This document shows positions 7,684 to 15,731 of a stretch of DNA of 38,715 bases, piece after piece. Within the stretch, counting starts at the first letter, position 1. Every line of letters starts with the position of its first letter. Origin of the DNA: Candidatus Cloacimonadota bacterium (GTDB lineage: Bacteria; Cloacimonadota; Cloacimonadia; Cloacimonadales; Cloacimonadaceae); contig JAQUJJ010000020.1 in assembly GCA_028681035.1 (NCBI GenBank), positions 1-38,715 of the forward strand, given 5' to 3'. Under the pieces are notes generated by a model that saw only the letters and a list, made by a program, of their open reading frames with translations, was not told where the DNA came from and did not search any database. The translations under genes were made by a program, and so were the position numbers.

Positions 7684-8439
7684 TTATCCTTTATATGCCA
7701 TCCAGGTCTTAAATTCCTGTGGTATGAGGGAGAAGCCTGCTTTTTCGTAAATTTTAATCGCCGATGGATTGTCTGAATATAGGTATAAATGGTTATCTGT
7801 CAGACCACGATGATAATTCACTAAATGGTTTATTATTGCACCCGCAAAACCCTTTCCTCTGAATTTATCTCTGGTAAACACATCATCCACTCGGCTGTAT
7901 CCTGCATAAACGCTAACCGATGCAAGAGAAGCAAGCTCGCCATCCACAAAGCCACCCAAGAGATGATACGAGGGATGATGCAAGTGTTTTTCCACCACTT
8001 TGATTGTCCAGTCTCCCCCATATTCCACAGCGATGGTTTCCATCATATCTATATCCAGCCGTTTCACCCGCTCGATGTTAAGACCATCCGAATCGTGCAA
8101 GATACTCTCATGGTCATGAACAAAATACTCCGTATCGTTAACTTCCAGAATAAACTCATGCTTGTTCAAAGATGGTGTAATTCGCTCCAGATCATTTACT
8201 TGCAGTGAGGAGTATATTCTTGGAGCAATGCCCTTACTTTTATAGAAAGATTCAATCTCCCGCACAGAGCTTTCCACGCCAAGATAATCTGTGATAACAG
8301 CATGATTGCTATCGTGAGAAGCCTTGTTGCCTTCGTTCCAAAACATCAATCCCCAATTTTTGGTTACCATTGTAGAAAATCTCTGAGGAAAGTGTAGCTC
8401 GGTGTCTATCATCCGCTTCAACATAAATGGCATCGGCAT
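7684..8439 (-). CDS. GNAT-family N-acetyltransferase
   Basis: The 251-residue protein has a C-terminal GNAT fold of about 130 residues. Motif A is visible as RVDDVFTRDKFRGKGFAGAI (about residues 185-204), with the R-G-x-G-x-A pyrophosphate loop that binds acetyl-CoA, followed by a typical motif B (LYLYSDNPSAIKIYEKAGF). The N-terminal half is diverged and may recognise the substrate, as in proteins with a degenerate first GNAT-like domain. The ATG at 8439 is preceded by AAGGATGG at good spacing. It is a single gene, convergent with the cyclophilin operon and upstream-flanked by repeats. Substrate unknown. Confidence 0.82.
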   Translation of the reverse strand: MPMPFMLKRMIDTELHFPQRFSTMVTKNWGLMFWNEGNKASHDSNHAVITDYLGVESSVREIESFYKSKGIAPRIYSSLQVNDLERITPSLNKHEFILEVNDTEYFVHDHESILHDSDGLNIERVKRLDIDMMETIAVEYGGDWTIKVVEKHLHHPSYHLLGGFVDGELASLASVSVYAGYSRVDDVFTRDKFRGKGFAGAIINHLVNYHRGLTDNHLYLYSDNPSAIKIYEKAGFSLIPQEFKTWMAYKG

Positions 8440-8547
8440 AATCCCATCCTTAAGCTATATTTTGCAGGGTCTTCATATATGATAAAGCGTTTTAGCTTTT
8501 TATGCAATGCTTATTATGGCTTTGTTTAACAAAGGAGAAACGTAGAG

Positions 8548-8707
8548 TAGCACTCCGATGCTGCTAAACTCAAAGTAAATTAGCACTCCGATGCTGCAAA
8601 ACTCAAAGTAAATTAGCACTCCGATGCTGCAAAACTCAAAGTAAATTAGCACTCCGATGCTGCAAAACTCAAAGTAAATTAGCACTCCGATGCTACTAAC
8701 CTCAATC
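8548..8707. repeat. 33-bp tandem repeat, four full units plus a partial
   Basis: Units begin TAGCACTCCGATGCTGC and end CTCAAAGTAAAT, at 8548, 8581, 8614 and 8647, with a diverged fifth from 8680. Units 2-4 are identical; unit 1 differs by one base. Each holds the small dyad AGCA-CTCCGA-TGCT. Because 33 is a multiple of 3, the minus strand stays open and repeats the 11 residues LIYFEFCSIGV, but it has no ribosome site and looks non-coding. There are no spacers, so it is not a CRISPR. It sits upstream of the minus-strand GNAT gene. Confidence 0.85.
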
Positions 8708-8738
8708 TTCGCATATCTTTAAGGTTTCTTTTTAACAC

Positions 8739-8768
8739 AGAGAAAAGCAGAGAAAAGCAGAGATAAGG
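8739..8768. repeat. 10-bp tandem repeat (about three copies)
   Basis: AGAGAAAAGC at 8739-8748 and again at 8749-8758, then AGAGATAAGG. Purine-rich, no function evident. Confidence 0.5.
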
Positions 8769-8831
8769 CTAAGTATCAAAGAGTTAACAGACTTATATTC
8801 ATGTAGAATAGAAGGCAAATCATCAAATCTG

Positions 8832-8966
8832 GGAGTTACAGGCGTCTCGAAGACTTGGAGTTACAGGTGTCTCGCCTGTACTGGTTTGGCAGGCATCTTG
8901 CCTGCTTTGGCAAAACATAGGCGGGACGCCTATTCCTCCGGTACAGGCGGGACGCCTGTAGCTCCA
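8832..8966. repeat. Cluster of related short hairpins
   Basis: Four hairpins follow each other: TACAGG/CCTGTA (8862-8880), GCAGGC/GCCTGC (8889-8905), ATAGGCG/CGCCTAT (8917-8933, loop GGA) and TACAGGCG/CGCCTGTA (8942-8960, loop GGA). A half-unit at 8832-8850 repeats GGAGTTACAGG without its partner arm. The ends also pair: TGGAGTTACAGG (8856-8867) with CCTGTAGCTCCA (8955-8966), 11 of 12. In plus-strand orientation the centres read GTCTCG, ATCTTG and, inverted, GTCCCG, so units appear to be diverged copies in both directions. Confidence 0.7.
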
Positions 8967-8970
8967 ATCC

Positions 8971-9027
8971 CCCTATCATTGCCCACCCATTGCCCATGAC
9001 AAGGGCATTAGGTGGGCAATGATAGGG
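8971..9027. repeat. Long palindrome, copy 1 (25-bp stem)
   Basis: Arms 8971-8995 and 9003-9027 pair with two mismatches over a 7-nt loop; the outer 17 bp (CCCTATCATTGCCCACC) are perfect. A second copy at 29486-29548 has the same core and the same loop length. Each lies some 190-250 bases upstream of a large secreted-protein gene. Confidence 0.8.
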
Positions 9028-9220
9028 CAATGCCTTCAAGGAAGTGTCCCGTCCTAAATAAGTTAGTAGTAAAAGCGAAATTTATATCAGCCCAATCGAC
9101 TCCACACTTTACAATTCTGGCAATGCGGCAGGTGTGTTGAAAATTTGCTATTCATTGCGAACAGATTATCATATAATTCTACGTTTATGGAACGTATCTT
9201 GTATGTAAGTATATCCCCTT

Positions 9221-9235
9221 GTGTTAATTTAACAC
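9221..9235. promoter_or_regulatory. Perfect 15-bp palindrome, candidate operator
   Basis: GTGTTAA-T-TTAACAC is a perfect inverted repeat ending 43 bases before the ATG of the endonuclease gene. Size and position suit a dimeric regulator. No regulator is identified and the site is seen once here. Confidence 0.3.
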
Positions 9236-9278
9236 GATGGGAATGATGATATTGTAGTACTATAAGGAGTAATATACG

Positions 9279-12200
9279 ATGAAACGCATGATATTATTGG
9301 CACTTGTCCTGTTGGCTTTTGGGCTGGTTTGGGGACAGACAACACTAATTAACGAGAACATCCAGAACTGGACAAATAGAGGTTCTTACGGAAACTATAC
9401 GCAGACGATAACCGCTGGAACGGTCTCAATGACAGACTGCATTGTGGCAAATGCGGCATCTGCTACGGGCACAGGTTCTGCTGGACGCCTTCAGTTGAAG
9501 TCAAGCACTGGCATTGCTGTGTTTCCTGCCTTGCCCTCTGTGGGAAATGTTGAATTCCATCTCGCAGCCGGAGCAGCCGGAAGAACATTATTATTACAAT
9601 CACTTAGTGGATCAACATGGGATACGATAACCACTTTTACAGGTATCGGCACAACTGGCGCAACCTTCTATTATGATGTAAACAGCAGTGTTCCTACTAC
9701 TCTTAGGTTGGCAACACAAAGCAACCCAGTATACGTGCATGATATTATCATAAATGACTATGCAAGCTCATCTCCCACGTTGGCGGTACTTTCTACTGCT
9801 GTTGTTAGCGGTATCACTGTCTCTTCAGCTATAAGCGGCGGCACTATAACTTCTGATGGCGGTGCATCTGTTACTGCCCGGGGCGTTTGCTGGAACACAT
9901 CCACAACACCAACTATCAGCAATAGTTTGACTTCAAATGGAAGCGGAACTGGTAGCTTTGTTAGCAATTTAAATAGCCTTACCGCTTCTACATTATATTA
10001 TGTCCGTGCTTATGCCACCAACAGTCAGGGAACTGCTTATGGCGAGGAATATAGTTTCAGCACCAGCGGTACTTCTCCCCCATCTATTCCTACTGCTATA
10101 ACAGCAAGCAATGTGAGCACAAATTCTTTTACTGCTAACTGGAATGCTGCCTCTGGTGCTACCAGCTATAGGCTTGATGTATCAGCCTCCTCATCCTTTT
10201 CTCCTTTATTAAGCAGCTACAACAACCTTACCGTAAATGCAACCGGACAATCAGTTAGCGGGCTTAGTGCAAACACACCTTATTATTACAGAGTGCGGGC
10301 TTACAATTCATACGGCACCAGTGCCAGCTCGAATACAATTACTACTAACACTCTTGCCAGTGATCCTTTTGGAGGCTACTACACACCTGTTGCAGGGCTA
10401 TCCGGTAGCAACCTTAAAACAGGTCTTCACGATTTGATAGATAACAACACCTATTCCAATTACGATGGAGCTAAAGACTTTTTGTTCCAAGAATTGGATA
10501 ACGTGGGTGGCGTAGTCCGCTGCGTTTACACTGGACAAGATTACCCTATCAATAGTTCTTACAATGGCTCTTCCAATCCCAATACCGAGCACACCTATGC
10601 ACAAAGCTGGTTTGGCTCCTCCGAAGTAAGTATCAAGAAAGCAGATGTACATCACTTATTTGTTACCAACAGTAGTGTTAACTCTTCCCGTGGCAACTTA
10701 CCCTTTGACGTTGTAAGCAACGCTTCTAATACATACACTTATGCCAATGGCTATGTAAGCAAAAGGGGAACAAATGCTACCGGACAAACTGTATTTGAAC
10801 CATCTGACCAGCATAAGGGCAACCTTGCCCGTGCCTTGCTTTATTTTAATGTCCGCTATAATATGTCCCTTTCTCAAGGTAGCGTGGACATGCTGGATAG
10901 ACTTATAGAGTGGCATAATGGCGATCCTGTCGATGCGGCAGAATTAACCCGTAACACAGCAGTTTACGGTCATCAGGGTAATCGTAATCCATTCGTTGAC
11001 CACTCCGAATACGTAAGTTTAATCTGGGGAGGTGGAACTGCCTCAACAGTTTTGCAATTTAACCCTGCTAGTGCCTTTGTAAATGAAGCAGATGGCAGTG
11101 TAACCATTACAGTGCAAATCACTAATCCCAGTGCCACAGTTGCCACCACTGCCCAAATTACCTTGTCCGATGGCTCTCCCAGCGATGTGGGCAATTACAC
11201 CACACGCAGCATCACCTTTCCTGCAAACAGCAGCACAAACCAAACTACAAGTGTTACCATTACCGATGATAGTATATTAGAAGGCACCGAAAGCCTAGTT
11301 TTCTCTCTCGTAAATGTAAGCGGCGGAAACAGTGCAGTTGTAGGCAACTATGGTAGTTTCAATCTCGAAATCGAAGATAACGATATCCCTACTCCTGTTG
11401 CTACAGCAGCCTCAAGTATCGGTTTCACAGGCTTTACCGCCAACTGGAATGCTGCCGCTGGTATCACAGACTATATCTTCGACCTGTCCACCTCTGTTAG
11501 CTTCAGCAGCTTTGTTTCGGGCTATGAGAACTTGCCTGTAAGTGCCACCTCTTTGGCAATAAGTGGCTTAACTGAAGGAACAAGCTATTACTACCGGGTA
11601 CTGGCTGATTTTAACGAGAGCTTTGGTGCATATTCCAACACTATTAGCACTTCCACAAATGCCATCGTGGTTATTGACGCACCTCTTGCAACAGATGCAA
11701 CTGCTGTTTCCCATGAAGGCTTCACCGCCCGTTGGGATGCCGTTAGCGGAGCAGATAACTACCGTCTGGATGTCTTTAGTGGTAGCGGTAGCGCTAATAC
11801 TACAGATTTACTTATTAGTGAATATGTGGAAGGAAGCAGCAACAACAAAGCAATAGAAATCTATAATGGCACTGGTAACGCAGTTGATTTAACTGACTAC
11901 TCACTAAGAAAGCAAGTAAATGGAGCAGGTGCTTTTGGAGGCAATTTAGTGCTATCCGGAACACTTGCAAATGGTGACGTTTATATAGTTGCTCACTCTT
12001 CAGCAAATGCCACTATTCTCGCAATAGCTAATCAGACATTTGGATCATCACCAGTTGATTTTAACGGGAATGATGCTGTGGGCTTGTACAAAAGTGACGT
12101 TCAGATTGATGTAGTCGGTATTGTTGGGCAAGTTACTCCTGATTGGGGTAAAGACATTACGCTAGCTAGAAAAGCTACTATTTTATCGCCAACTACTGCT

Positions 12201-13025
12201 TACAGCATTAACGATTGGGATAGCTATGCCGTGGACACCATCAATGGGCTTGGCTCACACAGTGTCGGTGGCGGATCTGCTCCAGTTACGGGATATCAGA
12301 ATTTGACGGTAACTACAAGTGTTGCCCGTGTCTCTGGGCTTGAACCAGAAACATCTTACAGCTATAGGGTTCGTGCTGAAAACAGCAGCTTTACTACAGG
12401 CAATTCGAACACTATCGAAGCCATTACTACAGGTACTGTTCTGGGAACTGGAGCCAATACAGCTATTGGTGGAGCAGCAAGCACAGTGTTGGTGCCCGCT
12501 CTTAGCAGTTTTTCTAACAACAACGTGACAATAGACCCTTCTCTTAGCAGTAGCGATGATTTCAGTGTAACTGTAGCCGCCATTACAGGTGGTATTCGTT
12601 ACAGCATTGCCAGCTCTAATAACAGCGCATATAATGGCTCTTACCTGCTAAACCATGCTGGTTTGGGCTATGCACCTCAAACCTTGCTATACAGGTTTAA
12701 TAGTGTGGAAACCAGTGCTTCTACCTTTAGCAGTACAGCTACGCAAACCTCTGTTACGATTAGTGGCTTAAGCGGAACTGGCTCTTTGGAGATAGATTTA
12801 CTGCAAGCCCCTCAAACGCTGGATACACCTACTCTCACTATCAGCGTAGCAGGAGATACTGTTACTCTAGACTGGAACGAGATAGACAATGCCACTTCTT
12901 ACAGTATTGAGAGCTGTGCTACACCTTATGGAGACTTCACTGAATGTGCCACTACCGGTTTATTAACCTGGAGCGAAAGCAGTATTACCAAGAAATTCTA
13001 CAGGGTTATCGCACTAAGAAACTAA
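9279..13025 (+). CDS. Secreted multidomain endonuclease I with Fn3, Calx-beta and lamin-tail domains
   Basis: A signal peptide (residues 1-19) is followed by an unassigned N-terminal region (20-165), an Fn3-like VTARGVCWNTS module (165-262) and an Fn3 domain (266-360). The endonuclease I (EndA/NucM-type) domain spans about 362-585, with NTEHTYAQSWF (His438), KADVHHLFV (His458-459) and YGHQGNRNPFVDHSE. Then come a Calx-beta domain (590-700), another Fn3 (705-795), an Fn3 whose halves are separated by a lamin-tail domain (about 840-1002), a further region, and a C-terminal Fn3-like module ending FYRVIALRN. The family cleaves DNA or RNA non-specifically using magnesium; export suggests nutrient scavenging. 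AAGGAG precedes the ATG. No YPNPF-type sorting domain is present. The gene is monocistronic, ended at 13180-13217. Confidence 0.85.
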   Translation: MKRMILLALVLLAFGLVWGQTTLINENIQNWTNRGSYGNYTQTITAGTVSMTDCIVANAASATGTGSAGRLQLKSSTGIAVFPALPSVGNVEFHLAAGAAGRTLLLQSLSGSTWDTITTFTGIGTTGATFYYDVNSSVPTTLRLATQSNPVYVHDIIINDYASSSPTLAVLSTAVVSGITVSSAISGGTITSDGGASVTARGVCWNTSTTPTISNSLTSNGSGTGSFVSNLNSLTASTLYYVRAYATNSQGTAYGEEYSFSTSGTSPPSIPTAITASNVSTNSFTANWNAASGATSYRLDVSASSSFSPLLSSYNNLTVNATGQSVSGLSANTPYYYRVRAYNSYGTSASSNTITTNTLASDPFGGYYTPVAGLSGSNLKTGLHDLIDNNTYSNYDGAKDFLFQELDNVGGVVRCVYTGQDYPINSSYNGSSNPNTEHTYAQSWFGSSEVSIKKADVHHLFVTNSSVNSSRGNLPFDVVSNASNTYTYANGYVSKRGTNATGQTVFEPSDQHKGNLARALLYFNVRYNMSLSQGSVDMLDRLIEWHNGDPVDAAELTRNTAVYGHQGNRNPFVDHSEYVSLIWGGGTASTVLQFNPASAFVNEADGSVTITVQITNPSATVATTAQITLSDGSPSDVGNYTTRSITFPANSSTNQTTSVTITDDSILEGTESLVFSLVNVSGGNSAVVGNYGSFNLEIEDNDIPTPVATAASSIGFTGFTANWNAAAGITDYIFDLSTSVSFSSFVSGYENLPVSATSLAISGLTEGTSYYYRVLADFNESFGAYSNTISTSTNAIVVIDAPLATDATAVSHEGFTARWDAVSGADNYRLDVFSGSGSANTTDLLISEYVEGSSNNKAIEIYNGTGNAVDLTDYSLRKQVNGAGAFGGNLVLSGTLANGDVYIVAHSSANATILAIANQTFGSSPVDFNGNDAVGLYKSDVQIDVVGIVGQVTPDWGKDITLARKATILSPTTAYSINDWDSYAVDTINGLGSHSVGGGSAPVTGYQNLTVTTSVARVSGLEPETSYSYRVRAENSSFTTGNSNTIEAITTGTVLGTGANTAIGGAASTVLVPALSSFSNNNVTIDPSLSSSDDFSVTVAAITGGIRYSIASSNNSAYNGSYLLNHAGLGYAPQTLLYRFNSVETSASTFSSTATQTSVTISGLSGTGSLEIDLLQAPQTLDTPTLTISVAGDTVTLDWNEIDNATSYSIESCATPYGDFTECATTGLLTWSESSITKKFYRVIALRN

Positions 13026-13058
13026 TAATACGTAATTTAGATTGAGAGTTATAAACGT

Positions 13059-13105
13059 AATCCCACACGCCTCGTGTGGGATTGACAGCCGAGGCGGCTG
13101 TCAAT
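13059..13105. repeat. Twin-hairpin intergenic element, inverted relative to 7605-7662
   Basis: AATCCCACAC (13059-13068) pairs with GTGTGGGATT (13074-13083), loop GCCTC. Overlapping by ATT, ATTGACAGCCG (13081-13091) pairs with CGGCTGTCAAT (13095-13105), loop AGG. Both stems are perfect. Read on the other strand, the order (loop CCT, then loop GAGGC) and flanking GATCCGTA match the copy at 7605-7662, while most stem bases differ in a compensated way. Confidence 0.7.
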
Positions 13106-13145
13106 ACGGATCTATGACATTTCAATTTGAATCCTGTATAACTTG

Positions 13146-13166
13146 CTATCTGAGTGCTTCAGATAG
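13146..13166. repeat. Short hairpin before the convergent terminator
   Basis: CTATCTGA (13146-13153) pairs perfectly with TCAGATAG (13159-13166) over GTGCT. It lies between the twin hairpin and the terminator. Role unknown. Confidence 0.45.
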
Positions 13167-13179
13167 TTGTATAAAGCAT

Positions 13180-13217
13180 AAAGGAAACTACGGGTTAATG
13201 CTCGTAGTTTCCTTTTT
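13180..13217. terminator. Bidirectional terminator between endonuclease gene and feoA
   Basis: AAAGGAAACTACG (13180-13192) pairs perfectly with CGTAGTTTCCTTT (13203-13215), a 13-bp stem with a 10-nt loop, followed by further Ts. The outer A-T pairs let it act for both the plus-strand endonuclease gene and the minus-strand feo operon, which converge here. Confidence 0.85.
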
Positions 13218-13255
13218 ACTAAGCTATCGTTTGAGATATTATAAATATATTGGGC

Positions 13256-13558
13256 TTACACTATCTTTACTCTTATCTCAGCAGCAATACGCCTATCCAG
13301 CACATATCGTGCATCTCCCACTGCCACAATTACATTTGGTTCATCACTATCGTTTCTTTGCATCGTTAAGCTCATCCCAAGATATAGCCCACGTTCAATG
13401 ATTAACAGGTGCTTATTGCAAGTTATAACAGCCTTCTCTCCCTTCGGTAAATCAGCCAAACTCAAGCATTCACCCAAAGGGCAAGGGCAAGACTGTCTTC
13501 TCTGCATGAAATGCCTGCCAAAACGGCTTAGCCTTCCCCGGTTACGATTGTTCAACAT
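13256..13558 (-). CDS. feoA: FeoA-domain protein of the ferrous iron transporter
   Basis: The 100-residue protein has an extra N-terminus of about 25 residues with CPCPLGEC, then a FeoA SH3-like domain (LSLADLPKGEKAVITC through RYVLDRRIAAEIRVKI). FeoA is a small cytoplasmic protein needed for FeoB activity. It is the last gene of fur-feoB-feoA: its ATG overlaps the end of feoB by 17 bases and is preceded by AGGGAG at good spacing. The cysteine-containing N-terminal extension is unusual for FeoA, which is normally about 75-85 residues; an internal Met start (MQRRQSC) would still include the cysteines. Confidence 0.8.
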   Translation of the reverse strand: MLNNRNRGRLSRFGRHFMQRRQSCPCPLGECLSLADLPKGEKAVITCNKHLLIIERGLYLGMSLTMQRNDSDEPNVIVAVGDARYVLDRRIAAEIRVKIV

Positions 13559-15731
13559 GCTTTCTCCCTATACTGCGCAAGTTAACATAGATTAGTACAA
13601 AAAAGCCCAAACAGCTTGCTATCCAATAAATGGAAGAGCTATTAAAAGCCAAAGTCTGATAGATAAGCGTGGCAACCATCCACGCCAAGGCAGTGAGATA
13701 CACAAAAGAAAAGAGCATCCACTTGAAACCATGTTCCCTAAACAGCATGGTCAACGCTGCTGCACAGGGCGAATATAGCAACACAAATACCAGAAAAGCT
13801 ATAGCCGAAGCTGAGCTGCCAAAAGAGGCTTTTATATTCCTGGCATAAGCAGGCGTATTATTCTCGTCTTTCTCTACTGTTTCACCTTTCTGATAAAGGC
13901 TTTGCATCGTGCCGACAATTGCTTCCTTGGCAAACAGTCCACTTAGCAAAGCCACAGATGCCTGCCAATTGCTGCTCTTTATCCCCATGGGTGTCAGCAG
14001 CGGGGTTACTGCTTTCCCACCCAATTCTAGCAAGGAAACAGGCTCATTATTCTTACCCACTGGCACACTAACCACCTGCAAAACACTAATAATCACAATC
14101 ACCAGCAGAATCGTCTTGCCTGCTCGCAGGATAAAATCCTTCAGTCTATGCCAAGTGTGTAGCATTATGGCATTAAAGGTCGGCATATGGTAGGGTGGAA
14201 GTTCCATCACGAAATTGCCAGGTTCGCTTTTAAACACCGCCTTTTTCAGCATCAAGCCCGTCAACATTCCCATCACAATCCCAAACATATACAGCCCGAA
14301 AATCACCAAGTCCGCCCGTTTGGGGAAGAATAAAATCCCCAAGAAAGTGTAAACCGGCAGCTTTGCACCGCAAGACACAAAAGGGGTTAAAATAGAAGCA
14401 AACACTCTGTCCCGCGGGCTTTCCAGTGTACGCGTTGCCATAATCGCCGGAACAGTGCACCCAAACCCCACCAGTAAGGGAATAAATGCCTTACCCGGCA
14501 GCCCAATCCTACGCATAAACTTATCGGCAATGAACGCCGCCCGCGCCATATAACCAGAATCTTCCAGTATAGATAAGCTTACATAGATGAAGAAGATAGG
14601 AGGGACAAAAGAGCCAATCGTAGCAATCCCACCCCCCAAAGCATCACTAAGCAGATAGTTTAGCCACTTAGGGAAGGATAGCAGCGTTAGCAGTGCCCCC
14701 AGTTTATCCACGAACAACCAGGTTAAAGAGCCACTTATCAAACTAATAAGCGGTTCGCTTGCTTTCACCGCCACTAGAAAAACCAAATACATCACGCCAA
14801 AGAAGATAGGCAAGCCGATAAACCCGCTTAGAACTACTTTATCCACTGCGTCCGAAAAAGTCCATTGGCTAATTCTACGGCGCTTCACCACATCCTTCAC
14901 CAAGCCCCGGATAAAGCCATAGCGGTCATCTGCAATCACTGCTGCTGGTTCTTGCCCTCGATGCTTGGAGATAGCCATAATTTCTTTAGCGACTGCCTCT
15001 TTTTGCTCTGCATTCAGCTTGGAGCTATACTCCGCATCGCCTTCAATCAATTTTACAGCCATCCATCTATTTTGCAGTAGCGCACTGTACACCTCTTCTG
15101 CCTGTGCCCTTTTGCTCTGTGAGGTTTCTAGTTTTTCTTTATGTTGAATTCCTGCATCAGCCGTCAAACGCAGAATATTGTCCAGGTGCTGCTCCACCAC
15201 TTCATCATAATGGATGCACTGTGGAGTTACGGGATTGTTCAAGCTATGCTCTATGCTTGCCGTCAATACAGCTAAATCCATCTGTTTGTTCATCACCAGA
15301 GGCAATACAGAAAACCCCAGATGCAAAGCCAAATGCGAGGTATCGATACTTATGCCATTAGCTTCTGCGATATCATTCATGGAAAGTAGCAGCAGCAGTG
15401 GCGCACCAAGCTCCATGAGCTGAACAGTCAGATACAGGTTACGTTCAAGATTACTCGCGTCCACAATATTAATAATCAAATCCGGCTTTTCGCTTAAAAT
15501 GTAAGAGCGCGCTACCTGTTCATCTGGGCTGCCACCGGATAGAGAATAAATGCCCGGCAAATCAATCACCTCAATCTGCCTATCATGAAATTTACAGATG
15601 CCAGATTTGTGCTCCACCGTAACCCCAGGCCAATTACCCACGGTTTGTCGCGCACCAGTTAAGGCATTGAAAAGAGAGGTTTTGCCCACATTGGGATTAC
15701 CCGCAAGGGCAATAATAGGTTTAGCTCTCAT
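13542..15731 (-). CDS. feoB: Ferrous iron transporter FeoB
   Basis: The protein of 729 residues has an N-terminal G domain with G1 GNPNVGKT (residues 11-18), G2 WPGVTVE and G3 DLPGIYSL, then a helical spacer and a membrane domain with the gate motifs GFGCTVPAIMATRTLESPRD and FVSCGAKLPVY. It imports Fe2+ across the inner membrane. The guanine-recognition motif G4, normally N-x-x-D (often NMMD), reads SMND: the first Asn is Ser. Start taken at 15731 (MRAKPIIALAG), 11-base overlap with fur; an in-frame ATG at 15752 would add seven residues and lengthen the overlap to 32. Overlaps on both sides show a tight operon, probably iron-repressed through the site at 16194-16212. Confidence 0.92.
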   Translation of the reverse strand: MRAKPIIALAGNPNVGKTSLFNALTGARQTVGNWPGVTVEHKSGICKFHDRQIEVIDLPGIYSLSGGSPDEQVARSYILSEKPDLIINIVDASNLERNLYLTVQLMELGAPLLLLLSMNDIAEANGISIDTSHLALHLGFSVLPLVMNKQMDLAVLTASIEHSLNNPVTPQCIHYDEVVEQHLDNILRLTADAGIQHKEKLETSQSKRAQAEEVYSALLQNRWMAVKLIEGDAEYSSKLNAEQKEAVAKEIMAISKHRGQEPAAVIADDRYGFIRGLVKDVVKRRRISQWTFSDAVDKVVLSGFIGLPIFFGVMYLVFLVAVKASEPLISLISGSLTWLFVDKLGALLTLLSFPKWLNYLLSDALGGGIATIGSFVPPIFFIYVSLSILEDSGYMARAAFIADKFMRRIGLPGKAFIPLLVGFGCTVPAIMATRTLESPRDRVFASILTPFVSCGAKLPVYTFLGILFFPKRADLVIFGLYMFGIVMGMLTGLMLKKAVFKSEPGNFVMELPPYHMPTFNAIMLHTWHRLKDFILRAGKTILLVIVIISVLQVVSVPVGKNNEPVSLLELGGKAVTPLLTPMGIKSSNWQASVALLSGLFAKEAIVGTMQSLYQKGETVEKDENNTPAYARNIKASFGSSASAIAFLVFVLLYSPCAAALTMLFREHGFKWMLFSFVYLTALAWMVATLIYQTLAFNSSSIYWIASCLGFFVLIYVNLRSIGRKHVEQS

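Noticed and set aside
8500..8685. Minus-strand frame encoding an 11-residue repeat peptide
   Set aside because: It follows from a 33-bp tandem repeat without stops; there is no ribosome site and composition is unnatural.
8548..8707. CRISPR array
   Set aside because: Units are contiguous with no spacers and no cas genes are present. The 22447-22564 array fails for the same reason.
13042..13401. 119-codon plus-strand frame
   Set aside because: It runs through the twin hairpins and terminator and overlaps the end of feoA; composition is not protein-like.
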